Origin: Trichomonas vaginalis G3
Lineage: Eukaryota; Parabasalia; Trichomonadida; Trichomonadidae
DNA length: 64,000 nt
NCBI RefSeq assembly: GCF_026262505.1
Contig: NC_067207.1
Span: forward strand, 33,386,082-33,450,081
Reading direction: 5' to 3'
The position numbers were made by a program, and so were the translations under genes. The first letter of the stretch is position 1. The number at the start of each line of letters is the position of its first letter. The notes under the pieces were generated by a model. The model searched no databases. It was not told the DNA's origin and was given only the letters and a program-made list of their open reading frames with translations. Below, piece after piece: positions 32,201 to 39,189 of the stretch.

Positions 32201-33028
32201 AAAGAAGGAAATCCTTTGCAAGAAAATATAAAGCTCATTCTGAACAGTATTTATGGCAAAACTATTCTATCTCCTATTGAGTCAAAAATAACCATAGTAA
32301 ATGACAAAGATGCTATAAGATATGCCATCAGAAACTACAACCATATAGTGAAGTTCGAAAGTTTGGATGGTTCAGATAAAACTATTTTCAAGTTAACAAA
32401 AAGCATTTGCAGACACTTTAACTTCTGTCCACTTGGTGTTAACATTCTGTCTATGTCGAAGAGAATAATGTGTGAAGTATTCTGTACTGCTGAAGATATG
32501 GGACTTCAAATATTTTACCAGGACTGTGATAGCATGCATATTTTCAATGAAGACATACCAAAGCTTGCAGCAGAGTTTAAGAAGAGATACGGTAGAGAAC
32601 TTATTGGTAAAACATTAGGTCAGTTCCATTCTGACTTCGCAGAAATAACACCTGGAAAACAAAGTTTAGCATACAAGTCAATATTTTGTGGAAAGAAGAC
32701 TTACATAGACTTACTCACTAACGATTTAAATGAAGTTGCATTCCATGCACGTTGCAAAGGTGTCAAACAAGACGTCCTTGCTTTAACAGCAAATGAAATG
32801 TTTCCTGAAGCTATACAATGCTATTACAATGAAGATAAGAACATTCACATACCTGTTGGAACATATGACAAAGACTCTGAGTTCAGTTTAATGAAACTTT
32901 ACAAAGCACTTCATGATGGTCAAGAGATTGGATTTGACTTATGTAAGTCTTCTAGTCCTTGCTTTGCCGAAAAGTTTAACTTCTCAATAACGACTAAAAC
33001 AAGCTTTATTCGTAAGTTGAAGTTCTGA
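29246..33028 (+). CDS. polB: Protein-primed family B DNA polymerase, 1260 residues
   Basis: Intact. Residues 1-360 are helical and charged, of unknown role. About 366-455 has an OTU-like pattern (EDNCFVYACIQAG ... EDHYMLNE). The proofreading exonuclease has ExoI FFADFEC (about 572), ExoII FHNLSYDINF (about 622) and ExoIII YCKQDVRIL (about 751). The polymerase has motif A DFDAVSLYPSA (about 840), motif B KLILNSIYGK (about 994) and motif C YQDCDSMH (about 1090). Length and motif spacing fit Maverick polymerases, which start synthesis on a terminal protein at the inverted-repeat ends. Motif C has Cys where A and most family members have Thr. The start at 29246 matches A and the promoter position. 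Confidence 0.95.
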   Translation: MYRKLSKLEHSEIKQLLTEANIDVAKHYATNKKALADFIKDYNGAISYDRIHEFIKPQRGEDEVHARAFPLNDVAIDLYHRRSVPHEVRREMFDITNANVGETRRRDDTLKQQRREMFKSAIEQVRKANDVIRSIDDKPKEGERWLKKDEENRKRNVKSGNRLIDFNIEALDEPNRDYLHKHFGKVFMRLLEKIKINSQQRWMVCYKLGGKYECSTLNLNNIGTLLHQLLKENFISEIEANAAGIVEMHYDFFLTNIKNLTEIKMYDLTEYEGLTMSDVKKGKPQKRPYRDESTLTERQKRLLNRLKQTGDKQDIDDFWNEILGEKKFYKKRSGQFWKYLCTLPINLERYQIFNELNKRTAALMTEDNCFVYACIQAGVNEETIDHMREVIRVRDFPQSKVQEISDATGIAFNVTIGYFDNSKDNRIIHYIPKECETARTIDLLLVEDHYMLNERLPMTTYFIRNYREILKECGGMNIEKQMKIYTKREDKYVVRYDRTTPLWDVMKTLWECKYFEPISYGELFTYTTDLYKQNLAPFKDLTYAPKYCVQLKKKAESKEVNKNKCKFIPEHVFFADFECSTDGFHKAFNICYDSEDGSVSESIWGQNCATEFLERLPDKSLIYFHNLSYDINFILRHMTEVKGTPIIKGSRTMQITGLYKGRAIIIKDSYSVINKKLKLFPAMFNLQTGPKEVFPYNYYNSTLLANDNRTGVISEACKFIRDADTFMKNIDSIKGCRIDENHFDLEKYSTFYCKQDVRILREGFVKFRNDILKEFDLNVYDYVSICSIANKLFENRVYFPNGNLYDLSNKPREFISRCIQGGRCMLSDNMKQKSEKKLIADFDAVSLYPSAIARLYTLEGIPKVMKKEMLSTEYLMRHLFDDDQKEPIGEKFISGFFVLIKITEIGIHRHFPLIVCDPELNPELNVHRSSNTCCLMYVDHITLQDLIKYQGVKCEVLQGYYYDGNRDIRIRDEVKKLSELRLKYKKEGNPLQENIKLILNSIYGKTILSPIESKITIVNDKDAIRYAIRNYNHIVKFESLDGSDKTIFKLTKSICRHFNFCPLGVNILSMSKRIMCEVFCTAEDMGLQIFYQDCDSMHIFNEDIPKLAAEFKKRYGRELIGKTLGQFHSDFAEITPGKQSLAYKSIFCGKKTYIDLLTNDLNEVAFHARCKGVKQDVLALTANEMFPEAIQCYYNEDKNIHIPVGTYDKDSEFSLMKLYKALHDGQEIGFDLCKSSSPCFAEKFNFSITTKTSFIRKLKF
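29413..29440. repeat. Double hairpin inside polB coding sequence
   Basis: GCCGCAACGCGGC (29413-29425) and GGACGAAGTCC (29428-29438), then CAT. In frame, as in A. Confidence 0.75.
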
Positions 33029-33172
33029 GGTCATTTATTTTTGTCAGCAATGAGGTCATGAATGAGGTCATTTATTTTTGTCAGCAATGAGGTCATTTAT
33101 TTTTGTCAGCAATGAGGTCATTTATTTTTGTCAGCAATGAGGTCATTTATTTTTGTCAGCAATGAGGTTATT
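33029..33172. repeat. 25-base minisatellite between convergent genes
   Basis: The unit GGTCATTTATTTTTGTCAGC plus AATGA is repeated five to six times directly after the polB stop, with one interrupting GGTCATGAATGA. A has a single unit at the same place (15219-15250). Confidence 0.85.
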
Positions 33173-33202
33173 CGTGATAAAAATAAGCCGCTAGCGTAGA
33201 TT

Positions 33203-34058
33203 TTACAATACTGCGATGGTAGAGTTTAAGAGTTGTGCTTCAATGTAGAGACAGTTCTTATGGTCTGGAGGTAGCAAAACAGGTGCTTTATGGTCATGAG
33301 TGGAGAACATGTCTATCCAAAACTCACGATTGAAGCCAGTTAATTTATAGTATTTAGGGTTAGGAAGTGGTGAAGTTCTTGTATGACCAATGAACTCATT
33401 TTCAACTCCCTTACTTAAGTTTGAATATAATATAGCTTGCTTTCTATCCCAAATACCTGGAAATCTAATTTCGGAAAATCATTTTTCCTCGGAAGCATTG
33501 CATCATAATTGAAAACATTCTTGAAATCATCACTTGGTTCAGAGATTTGAAATCTTATACGTAATGGATTTTTTTCTTTTTAGCTACTTCATTGAATGGT
33601 GAGAATACAATGAATTGACAGTCATGTGTTCCATCTTCATTTGCTACAAACTCGTAATGAAAAGCTATTAATCTTTCTACAATTCCTTCTTCTTTCAGTT
33701 GTGCAAGAAAATCACGTAAAGGCTGTAAAGTTTGTACTTCAATGTTAAACTTCTTTTGAAAATTTTCGTAAAATGTAATTATACAGTCTTCTAACGTTGT
33801 ATCGTCTTTAAAGTATTTGTATATGTGAATGTTTTGGGCGCTTAAAGACTGTTCGTCATTTTCTATCTCGACTTGAAGTATAAAGTCAACCTTTCTGAAA
33901 GCATGTGTTATATACATAGATGTTATGCCAATGTACTTCTCTTCATTTATGTTCACAATCCAGTCTGTTGGAAACTTAAACGTTACTCTGTTCCCCTTTA
34001 TTTTGACGTCAGGGTTTTCACTACTGAACGCAACAGATAAAGGTATTTGTCTATACAT
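33203..34058 (-). pseudogene. Minor capsid (penton) candidate, one frameshift
   Basis: About 285 codons in total. The first 167 (34058 to 33555) are open; a T run at 33570-33580 then shifts the frame, and the rest continues to the stop at 33203. The N-terminus is strand-rich (Val-Thr-Phe-Lys-Phe-Pro-Thr-Asp-Trp; Tyr-Ile-Gly-Ile-Thr-Ser-Met-Tyr-Ile). The C-terminus has Phe-Pro-Gly-Ile-Trp-Asp-Arg. Size and position beside the major capsid gene fit the Polinton minor capsid (penton) protein, which fills capsid vertices. The assignment rests on position, size and strand-rich character, not a diagnostic motif. Confidence 0.6.
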
Positions 34059-34082
34059 TTAATTCGGATAAAAATAAACCAT

Positions 34083-34343
34083 TTACTCTTTCTTTGCTTC
34101 AGCTTCTTTAGCTTTTGCTTCAGCTTCTTCTCTAGCTTTCTTCGCCAGCAAACGTGGGTTCTTTTGTCTTCCAGCAGCTAATGCAGCAAGTTGTTTTTCA
34201 CTAAGTTTTCTCTTTGGTCTCTCTGGCTTTTGTTCTTGTTTTTGTTCCTTCAGTTCGGATAAAATTTGCTCACGAATTTCTTTCTTCAATGCTTCAACAT
34301 CTATGACCTCTTGGGTCTTGTCCGTAGGGCTTGTCTGAGTCAT
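34083..34343 (-). CDS. Small basic coiled-coil protein, 86 residues
   Basis: Almost entirely charged: an N-terminal acidic/Thr part, a helical Glu/Gln/Lys stretch, a central Arg-Pro-Lys-Arg-Lys-Leu-Ser-Glu-Lys-Gln-Leu-Ala-Ala-Leu-Ala-Ala-Gly-Arg motif, and an Ala/Glu/Lys tail. The Lys/Arg-Leu-Ser-x-x-Gln-Leu...Gly-Arg motif recurs in small proteins of large DNA viruses and could bind nucleic acid (inference). It sits between the minor-capsid candidate and a divergent gene, and its start is preceded by TTTTTATCCGCAGTCAA. Only B covers this region. Confidence 0.65.
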   Translation of the reverse strand: MTQTSPTDKTQEVIDVEALKKEIREQILSELKEQKQEQKPERPKRKLSEKQLAALAAGRQKNPRLLAKKAREEAEAKAKEAEAKKE

Positions 34344-34388
34344 TTGACTGCGGATAAAAATCTAACTTAAAACTTTAACCGATGTAAA

Positions 34389-34814
34389 ATGAGCTTGTCA
34401 AAATCAGAACGAGAGTCTATTATATTAAATGACGCAAGAGGAATACAACATCCTTTCTATTACGTAAGTCAGAGTAAAGATGGTAAAATATACGTAAGAA
34501 AAAGAAAGGTTCCATTAGCGAATGCAGAAAGCGACAACATTAAGGCGCATGGCAAGGGCGAAGCCCATATAAAACCTTCTGTTCAAACTGAGCCACCAAT
34601 AGAACCAGAAGAAAAGAAGCCAGATGTACTTTCAATAACAAACCAAGAGCTTATTGCAAAGTTCGTGAATTTCATTGAAAAACAAACCGAGTCAAAGAAC
34701 CCTGACCCGCCAGTGAAAGAAGTTGAGACAAAAGAGAATGTACAGTTCATTGAAAATGTCAAGAAACAACTTCCACCACGAATGCCAAGAAGAAGAGTGA
34801 GAATAATGAAGTAA
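34389..34814 (+). CDS. Small protein with basic C-terminus, 141 residues
   Basis: The N-terminus contains His-Pro-Phe-Tyr-Tyr-Val-Ser and Lys-Asp-Gly-Lys-Ile-Tyr-Val-Arg-Lys-Arg-Lys, similar in form to Lys-Asp-Gly-Arg-Val-Gln-Phe-Arg-Lys-Ile-Lys in the 36953-37195 gene. The middle is Pro/Glu-rich; the last 17 residues are basic (Pro-Arg-Met-Pro-Arg-Arg-Arg-Val-Arg). The segment Gly-Lys-Gly-Glu-Ala-His is encoded by a double-hairpin unit. Located directly upstream of the major capsid gene. A core or DNA-condensing role would fit but is not shown. Confidence 0.65.
   Translation: MSLSKSERESIILNDARGIQHPFYYVSQSKDGKIYVRKRKVPLANAESDNIKAHGKGEAHIKPSVQTEPPIEPEEKKPDVLSITNQELIAKFVNFIEKQTESKNPDPPVKEVETKENVQFIENVKKQLPPRMPRRRVRIMK
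34544..34568. repeat. Double-hairpin family member inside a gene
   Basis: GGCGCATGGCAAGGGCGAAG followed by CCCAT. The second hairpin GGGCGAAGCCC (34556-34566) is perfect. Reads in frame in the 141-residue gene. Confidence 0.65.
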
Positions 34815-34841
34815 ATAGATATTTTTATCTGAAGTAAATAC

Positions 34842-36367
34842 ATGCAGAACGAACAGCTAAACGAATTTACTCCAGCAGAGCATATTCATCAGATTCGCTC
34901 ATATTTCGATATCATAGACAATGCAGTTCAAATTGGTGACACTAATAGAAAATATTCTGACGCAAAGATTCCATCACAACCTGGAACTGCTAAAGATAAC
35001 ACATGGGTAACATTCAATCTCTCACCTCCTGGTGAAAATATGTTGGACCTTTACAATACATTCATTACGTATAAAATGGAAGGTCAATTTATTGTAGATA
35101 AAGAAATTGGTTCAGGTTCCAATAAAACAAACCCACCAGGATTTTGGATTGGTTTCGATAACGCTTTCTATGCAGTTGCTGGATATCAAATCCTTGCAAA
35201 TGGTCGTATCGTATATTCTCAAGACAACGCAAGAGAAGAAGCATATATAACTTCAAACTCACAAACTACCGAACAAATAAAGAAAGTAGATGTTTTCTCA
35301 AAGACTCGACATGAAGATGTATGGAGTCATTCGGGAACATGCAGAACAGGACAAATTGTTAGTGGTCCAATTACAGCAGGAAAATCATTTGATTTTAAGC
35401 TTCGTTTAAGAATTCCTGTTAGAAAGTTTTTACCATTAGAAGCTATAAGATTTATTCCTGCATTTGCTGGTAACATTCAGCTTAAAGTAAAGTTCAGTAG
35501 CGACGCCTTACAATGCACGTCTATATCTGTAAATGATATCGTTGCTTTCAATCCAACTCTTAAAGTTGCATTTGCTTCAGATTCAAATCCACCGACAAAT
35601 AAATTTGTTCCATGGAATGAACCATTCACTATGATAACGAAGGCAGTAGAAGCTAGTGGAACAGTTACTATTACAACTGTAACCCAGCAACTATTTCGAA
35701 CAAAGATGGATTTTAATGAATGTTTTATTCATCCAAAGTCATTCTCTTTAGACCCTAACATTTATACAGAACTTGTAGAACATTATACAAACGAGGCTTT
35801 ATTTTTCCTGTTAAAGTTATGGATTGGATTCCTATGGACGGTTCATTCTCAAAGAATACAGATAGTTCAAGTGCAACATTTACAGCAGCTTATACGCCTA
35901 TTAATGTTAAAAGTATTTGGGCACTATTTAGAAAGAAAGACAACTATTATGTTAATTTTGAGAACCCTAAGTTTAAATATCTTCAGCTTTCCATGGGAGC
36001 TTATGGAAATATGCCTGCAGAACCTGAAAAATCATATGGACCTGTATTTTATGAAATGGTTGCGAACGCCTGCAATACAAACAATGATATGATAGGATTT
36101 AATGAAGATGTTATGAGGTCATTGGTGGATGATGGTAGTGTGGAACATAAATGGGATAGCTATGACAACACACATTTCTTATGTGGTTTTCCAACAGAAG
36201 TGGACTTTTGCTTCCAGCAAGGGCAAACATCTACTGCTCCAATAACATACAAATTGTCTGTTAAAGGACCTATTGAACTAGCAACTGAAAATGTACCAAA
36301 GCCACTTATTGGATTTATGAGGGATTGTTGCTTTGCCATTCAGGTGCGTGCTAATGGCATCCCATAA
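34842..36367 (+). pseudogene. mcp: Double-jelly-roll major capsid protein, one frameshift
   Basis: About 508 codons in total. The open frame runs from 34842 to about 35800, where a base is missing near the TTATTTTTCCTG stretch; reading continues in the next frame from 35819 to 36367. The sequence follows Polinton major capsid proteins: an N-terminal Tyr-Phe-Asp-Ile-Ile-Asp, a first jelly roll with Phe-Trp-Ile-Gly-Phe-Asp-Asn-Ala-Phe and Leu-Ala-Asn-Gly-Arg, Leu-Arg-Ile-Pro near its end, Phe-Leu-Pro-Leu-Glu-Ala-Ile, and a second jelly roll with Asn-Glu-Cys-Phe-Ile-His-Pro. Forms trimeric capsomers in related viruses. Preceded by TTTTTATCTGAAGTAAATAC. Confidence 0.85.
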
Positions 36368-36443
36368 TAAGATTAGATGACTATAACTTAGCTACGGACG
36401 ACAGTGAGGAATAAAGGATGAACGTTTATTTTAAAGCTTATAA

Positions 36444-36903
36444 ATGAGTTCTTCATCAAGCTCTCGTGAACCTTCACCATCTATGAAACAAACTTTACCA
36501 AACGATTATGGAGAGACCTATTGAATATTTCTTACGAGCTGCACAATGGCAAAGAGCAGTCTCACCAAGGTTAGGTGTTCCACCAGCTCCTGTCAAAAAT
36601 AGCATTTGGTCAAGTCCTTATATAAGATATGGTCTCCCACTAGGTTTGCTAGCTACAGCAGTAGCAGTTATGATGTTGAAAAGAAATAAAGCAAATGTTG
36701 TAAATAATACTGAAGTAGCTGAAGTTAAACAAACTCCAACACCTTCGCCAAAACCAACGCCTTCACAAGCAAAACCTTCAATGACTCCTGAACCTATGGA
36801 AGTACAAACTCCTGTTCAAAAGTCAACTCCTAAACCGACTCCAACATTTAAACCAGAACCTACTCCTCAAATAAATCGTAAAACTCCTGCGTTTCCTTAC
36901 TGA
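36444..36903 (+). CDS. Single-pass Pro-rich membrane protein
   Basis: The clear frame is 36508-36903, 131 residues. After about 35 residues it has one transmembrane segment (Tyr-Gly-Leu-Pro-Leu-Gly-Leu-Leu-Ala-Thr-Ala-Val-Ala-Val-Met-Met-Leu) followed by Lys-Arg-Asn-Lys, then about 70 residues dominated by Thr-Pro and Lys-Pro repeats. An earlier ATG at 36444 begins a Ser-rich peptide in another frame that runs into this one at about 36510, so the real start may be 36444 with a one-base frameshift. A virion or host membrane location is likely; function unknown. Confidence 0.6.
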
Positions 36904-36952
36904 AAAAATAACGTTATTTTTTATTTAATATTAAAATTTTTATTTGATTGAA
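36904..36952 (+). promoter_or_regulatory. Promoter of 80-residue gene
   Basis: GAAAAAATAACGTTATTTTT, T-rich tract, TTTTTATTTGATTGAA, then ATG. Same class as the accessory and polymerase promoters. Confidence 0.5.
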
Positions 36953-37195
36953 ATGACAAATAAAGTCACTGAAGCAATGAAACAAAAGTTTTTGGTAGAA
37001 TACATTAAATCAGGAACTATTCCAGAAGGTTTTTACATTCATACTATGAAGGATGGTAGAGTTCAGTTTAGAAAGATAAAGCAACCATTAGATAGAGAAG
37101 GTATATTAAGGAAGATTAAACTTCATGAGGACAACATTGCTGAACTTAGGAAGAAGCTAGAAGAGTTGGATAAAGCAGACGACAGTGAGGAATAA
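36953..37195 (+). CDS. Small Maverick protein, 80 residues, unknown
   Basis: The N-terminal half contains Gly-Phe-Tyr-Ile-His-Thr-Met-Lys-Asp-Gly-Arg-Val-Gln-Phe-Arg-Lys-Ile-Lys, a beta-hairpin-like motif related in form to one in the 141-residue gene. The C-terminal half is a Leu/Glu/Lys coiled coil ending in acidic residues. The start is ATG 36953; upstream codons are promoter. No family recognised. Confidence 0.65.
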   Translation: MTNKVTEAMKQKFLVEYIKSGTIPEGFYIHTMKDGRVQFRKIKQPLDREGILRKIKLHEDNIAELRKKLEELDKADDSEE

Positions 37196-37242
37196 AATAT
37201 TTCATTAGTTTTATTTTTACTGAAAATTTTTATTTGGATGTA

Positions 37243-37568
37243 ATGACGAAAACTATTGAGATAACAAACTACAACGGTCATGAGTTCAAGAATTTTTCTT
37301 CGTTCCTCATGAAAATACATTCTATCAGATACGAGGGAGAAAGGGTAAAGTTAGTTTGAGCGTTTATGATAGCAAACATAATGGAAGATATATACAAGCA
37401 GTAGATACAAACGGTAAGCGTGTTTCATTACATTTGTCAAAACTTATAAACATTAATTATGACAGCGACTTTGACTCAGACGATTGGAGCGACAGTAGTG
37501 ATACTGAAGAATATGAACTATTATGTGAAGCACAGCAATGGAAAGAGTTGCAATACTTTTGTAAATGA
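37243..37568 (+). pseudogene. Terminal-repeat gene, right copy, frameshifted
   Basis: About 108 codons. One base is missing near 37291 (AAGAATTTTTCTTCG versus AAGAATTTGTTCTTCG in the left copy), so 37243-37290 and 37292-37568 are in different frames. It has a small beta-rich N-terminal domain (Ile-Glu-Ile-Thr-Asn-Tyr-Asn-Gly-His; Tyr-Gln-Ile-Arg-Gly-Arg-Lys-Gly-Lys) and an acidic Asp/Ser C-terminus. C has a diverged relative (52785-53069). Function unknown; being inside the terminal repeat means a complete element would carry two copies. Confidence 0.7.
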
Positions 37569-37811
37569 GAACGTTAGTGTGAACGTTAGTGAGAACGTTA
37601 GTGAGAACGTTTATTTTTTCATGCACGTGCATTGTGTCGCGGGGAGTTGCCATGGGCAATGACCTGCGCACAATATATAACGTACAGAGAGGTGAGATGA
37701 GGTGGTTTATGTGATAAATACTTTACGTGGCAGAAATAGTTTAAGGTTATTAGAAATATTGCATATGCGATGTAAAATATACGTTAGTGGTTTTGTAAAG
37801 TGTCAGATTGA

Positions 37812-37858
37812 CATATTTTCGGTAAGATGGCGCGCAGTGCCACCATACTGAAGATATG
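37812..37858. repeat. Terminal hairpin of B
   Basis: Arms CATATTTTCGGTAAGATGG (37812-37830) and CCACCATACTGAAGATATG (37840-37858) pair with two G-T wobbles and two mismatches. The loop on the opposite strand reads CACTGCG, as in C. Confidence 0.75.
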
Positions 37859-37868
37859 TATACTAACT

Positions 37869-38394
37869 TCAACATGCCATAGAAGATCACCTATCTGATT
37901 AGATTTCTCCAAATTTACAACCTTTTCATCCAGATTGATAATCTCCAGCGATAAATGACTCCATATTAAGAGATTATGCGTTTATTCCATTAGACACCTT
38001 TATATAACTATCCAGTCTCGACAACTCGTCGAATCAATAAAATCATCAAATCACTTTCCTGAGATTAATACAAAATATAAAGATATTTAGGTTCCTTGAC
38101 CAATAACTAGCTTCGTTTGCGCGCGATGTAAATACGCTCATTTTTCAAAAGAAAGTGACGGACGAAAAAACAATGCGAAGTTATTCAATAATTAAAACTA
38201 CAATTATGATTGCCATAATGAGGGACTTTATTATAGCCTATTTTTCATGAAAACAGATCGTTTTCATCGACTTCTCAAATGGCAATTAGACTTTTTTTCG
38301 TTTTAAGATGGCAAACCCAAATTTTAGCTAAAAGTGACAGGAAAAAAACGTTTAGTATTAAAAAAAAGACCGATGAGAGCTTCGTTCGAAATAT
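37869..38394. other. Host flank, possible gene remnant
   Basis: The minus strand from about 37986 to 37869 is open for about 38 codons, helical in character, and runs straight into the end of element B (His-Val-Glu, then the terminal repeat). It may be a piece of a host gene cut by the insertion. The rest (38000-38394) shows no credible gene. Confidence 0.3.
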
Positions 38395-38456
38395 AGAGGG
38401 AACTGAGAATGCGCAACCATTCTCAGGGAATATTGGATGCTATTCCCGTTCCCTCT
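38395..38456. repeat. Perfect three-way-junction inverted repeat
   Basis: Outer stem AGAGGGAAC (38395-38403) with GTTCCCTCT (38448-38456). Inner stem 1 is CTGAGAATG (38403-38411) with CATTCTCAG (38418-38426). Inner stem 2 is GGGAATA (38427-38433) with TATTCCC (38441-38447). All three stems are perfect. Confidence 0.8.
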
Positions 38457-38497
38457 GTATGGAAAATTGAGGTTTTCAAAGGGAGTTAAAATAATAT

Positions 38498-38730
38498 CAA
38501 ATTTATACTAATTTACTTCAAAATACAAAAGTATTTGACAGCTAAAATTAGTTATTTTAGCAAGCCTATCAATACCCTTTTACGATTATTGTTACTTTTT
38601 CGAAATAAAAGTAAAAACAAATTTATACTAATTTACTTCAAAATACAAAAGTATTTGACAGCTAAAATTAGTTACTTTAGCAAGCCTATCAATACCCTTT
38701 TACGATTATTGCTACTTTTTCGAAATAAAA
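38498..38730. repeat. 120-base tandem duplication
   Basis: Two near-identical units beginning CAAATTTATACTAATTTACT at 38498 and 38618, differing at a few positions (GTTATTTTAG versus GTTACTTTAG, ATTGTTACTT versus ATTGCTACTT). The readable peptide across them is low-complexity and not a convincing gene. Confidence 0.85.
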
Positions 38731-39004
38731 TAAATTTATTATCAAAAACCTTTTTTTTTCTTAGTAAAAATAAAAATGTTATTTTATATCAAGTTTTTAT
38801 TCATAAATTTTTATAATGTTGTATAAATTTGAAGGTGGAAATCTGTAATAATTTTATCTTGAAAAGACTTGGCATTCTCAACAATGAATTGAGGGGTATT
38901 GCATCCAAATTCTGTAATTTGCGTGAGAATACTAAGCTTGATTTCCATTGGGAAGTTTGAACGCGGAAGTTTTGGAATCACATTCTGATTGCAGAAAATT
39001 GTTC

Positions 39005-39165
39005 CATTCTGGGAGACATGCAGAGGCAATGTCTCCCAGAATGAGACACTGCGACCGAAAAGAGTGCACAATACACTCTTGTCGGTCAAAGTTCCGCATT
39101 CAAGTTATGAATGCGGAACATTGTTCCATTCTGGGAGACATGCAGAGGCAATGTCTCCCAGAATG
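39005..39165. repeat. Array of four perfect hairpins
   Basis: H1: 15-bp stem CATTCTGGGAGACAT (39005-39019) with 39029-39043. H2: GACCGA and AAGAGTG (39053-39066) with CACTCTT and TCGGTC (39074-39087), one internal mismatch. H3: 11-bp stem GTTCCGCATTC (39091-39101) with 39109-39119. H4 (39127-39165) is identical to H1, including the loop. Confidence 0.85.
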
Positions 39166-39189
39166 AGACCGTCATACCAACACCAATTT

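Larger units (their letters stand above)
15991..37868. mobile_element. Maverick/Polinton element B, nearly complete
   Basis: About 21.9 kb. Right terminus at 37868, ending GTATACTAACT; the outer left terminus is missing. It contains all recognisable Maverick hallmark genes: packaging ATPase, integrase, protein-primed polymerase B, minor-capsid candidate and major capsid protein, plus a fibre and DNA-binding accessory genes. Polymerase, the DUF3627-type gene, the 293- and 257-residue genes and several small genes are open; ATPase, fibre, integrase, major capsid and others are frameshifted, so B is not autonomous as written. Confidence 0.95.
37214..37868. repeat. Right terminal inverted repeat of B
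   Basis: Starts at the T-rich promoter of the terminal gene and ends GTATACTAACT at 37868. The inner ~205 bases match 15991-16195 inverted; the outer part matches C's left end in layout and in blocks (TTTACAAAACC, ACGTATATTTTAC, and the terminal hairpin). Contains 12-base tandem repeats (37567-37607), the palindrome ATGCACGTGCAT (37621-37632) and TTGCCATGGGCAA. Confidence 0.85.

Noticed and set aside
37621-37632. E-box-like CACGTG as a host regulatory site
   Set aside because: It is inside the element's terminal repeat within a longer palindrome, with no nearby host gene start.
38535-38816. Reading frame across the 120-base tandem repeat
   Set aside because: Low-complexity product generated by the duplication; no initiator and no recognisable domain.
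38811-39089. Minus-strand 92-codon frame
   Set aside because: Its first third is encoded by the hairpin array. The remainder might be a host gene remnant but shows no recognisable domain.
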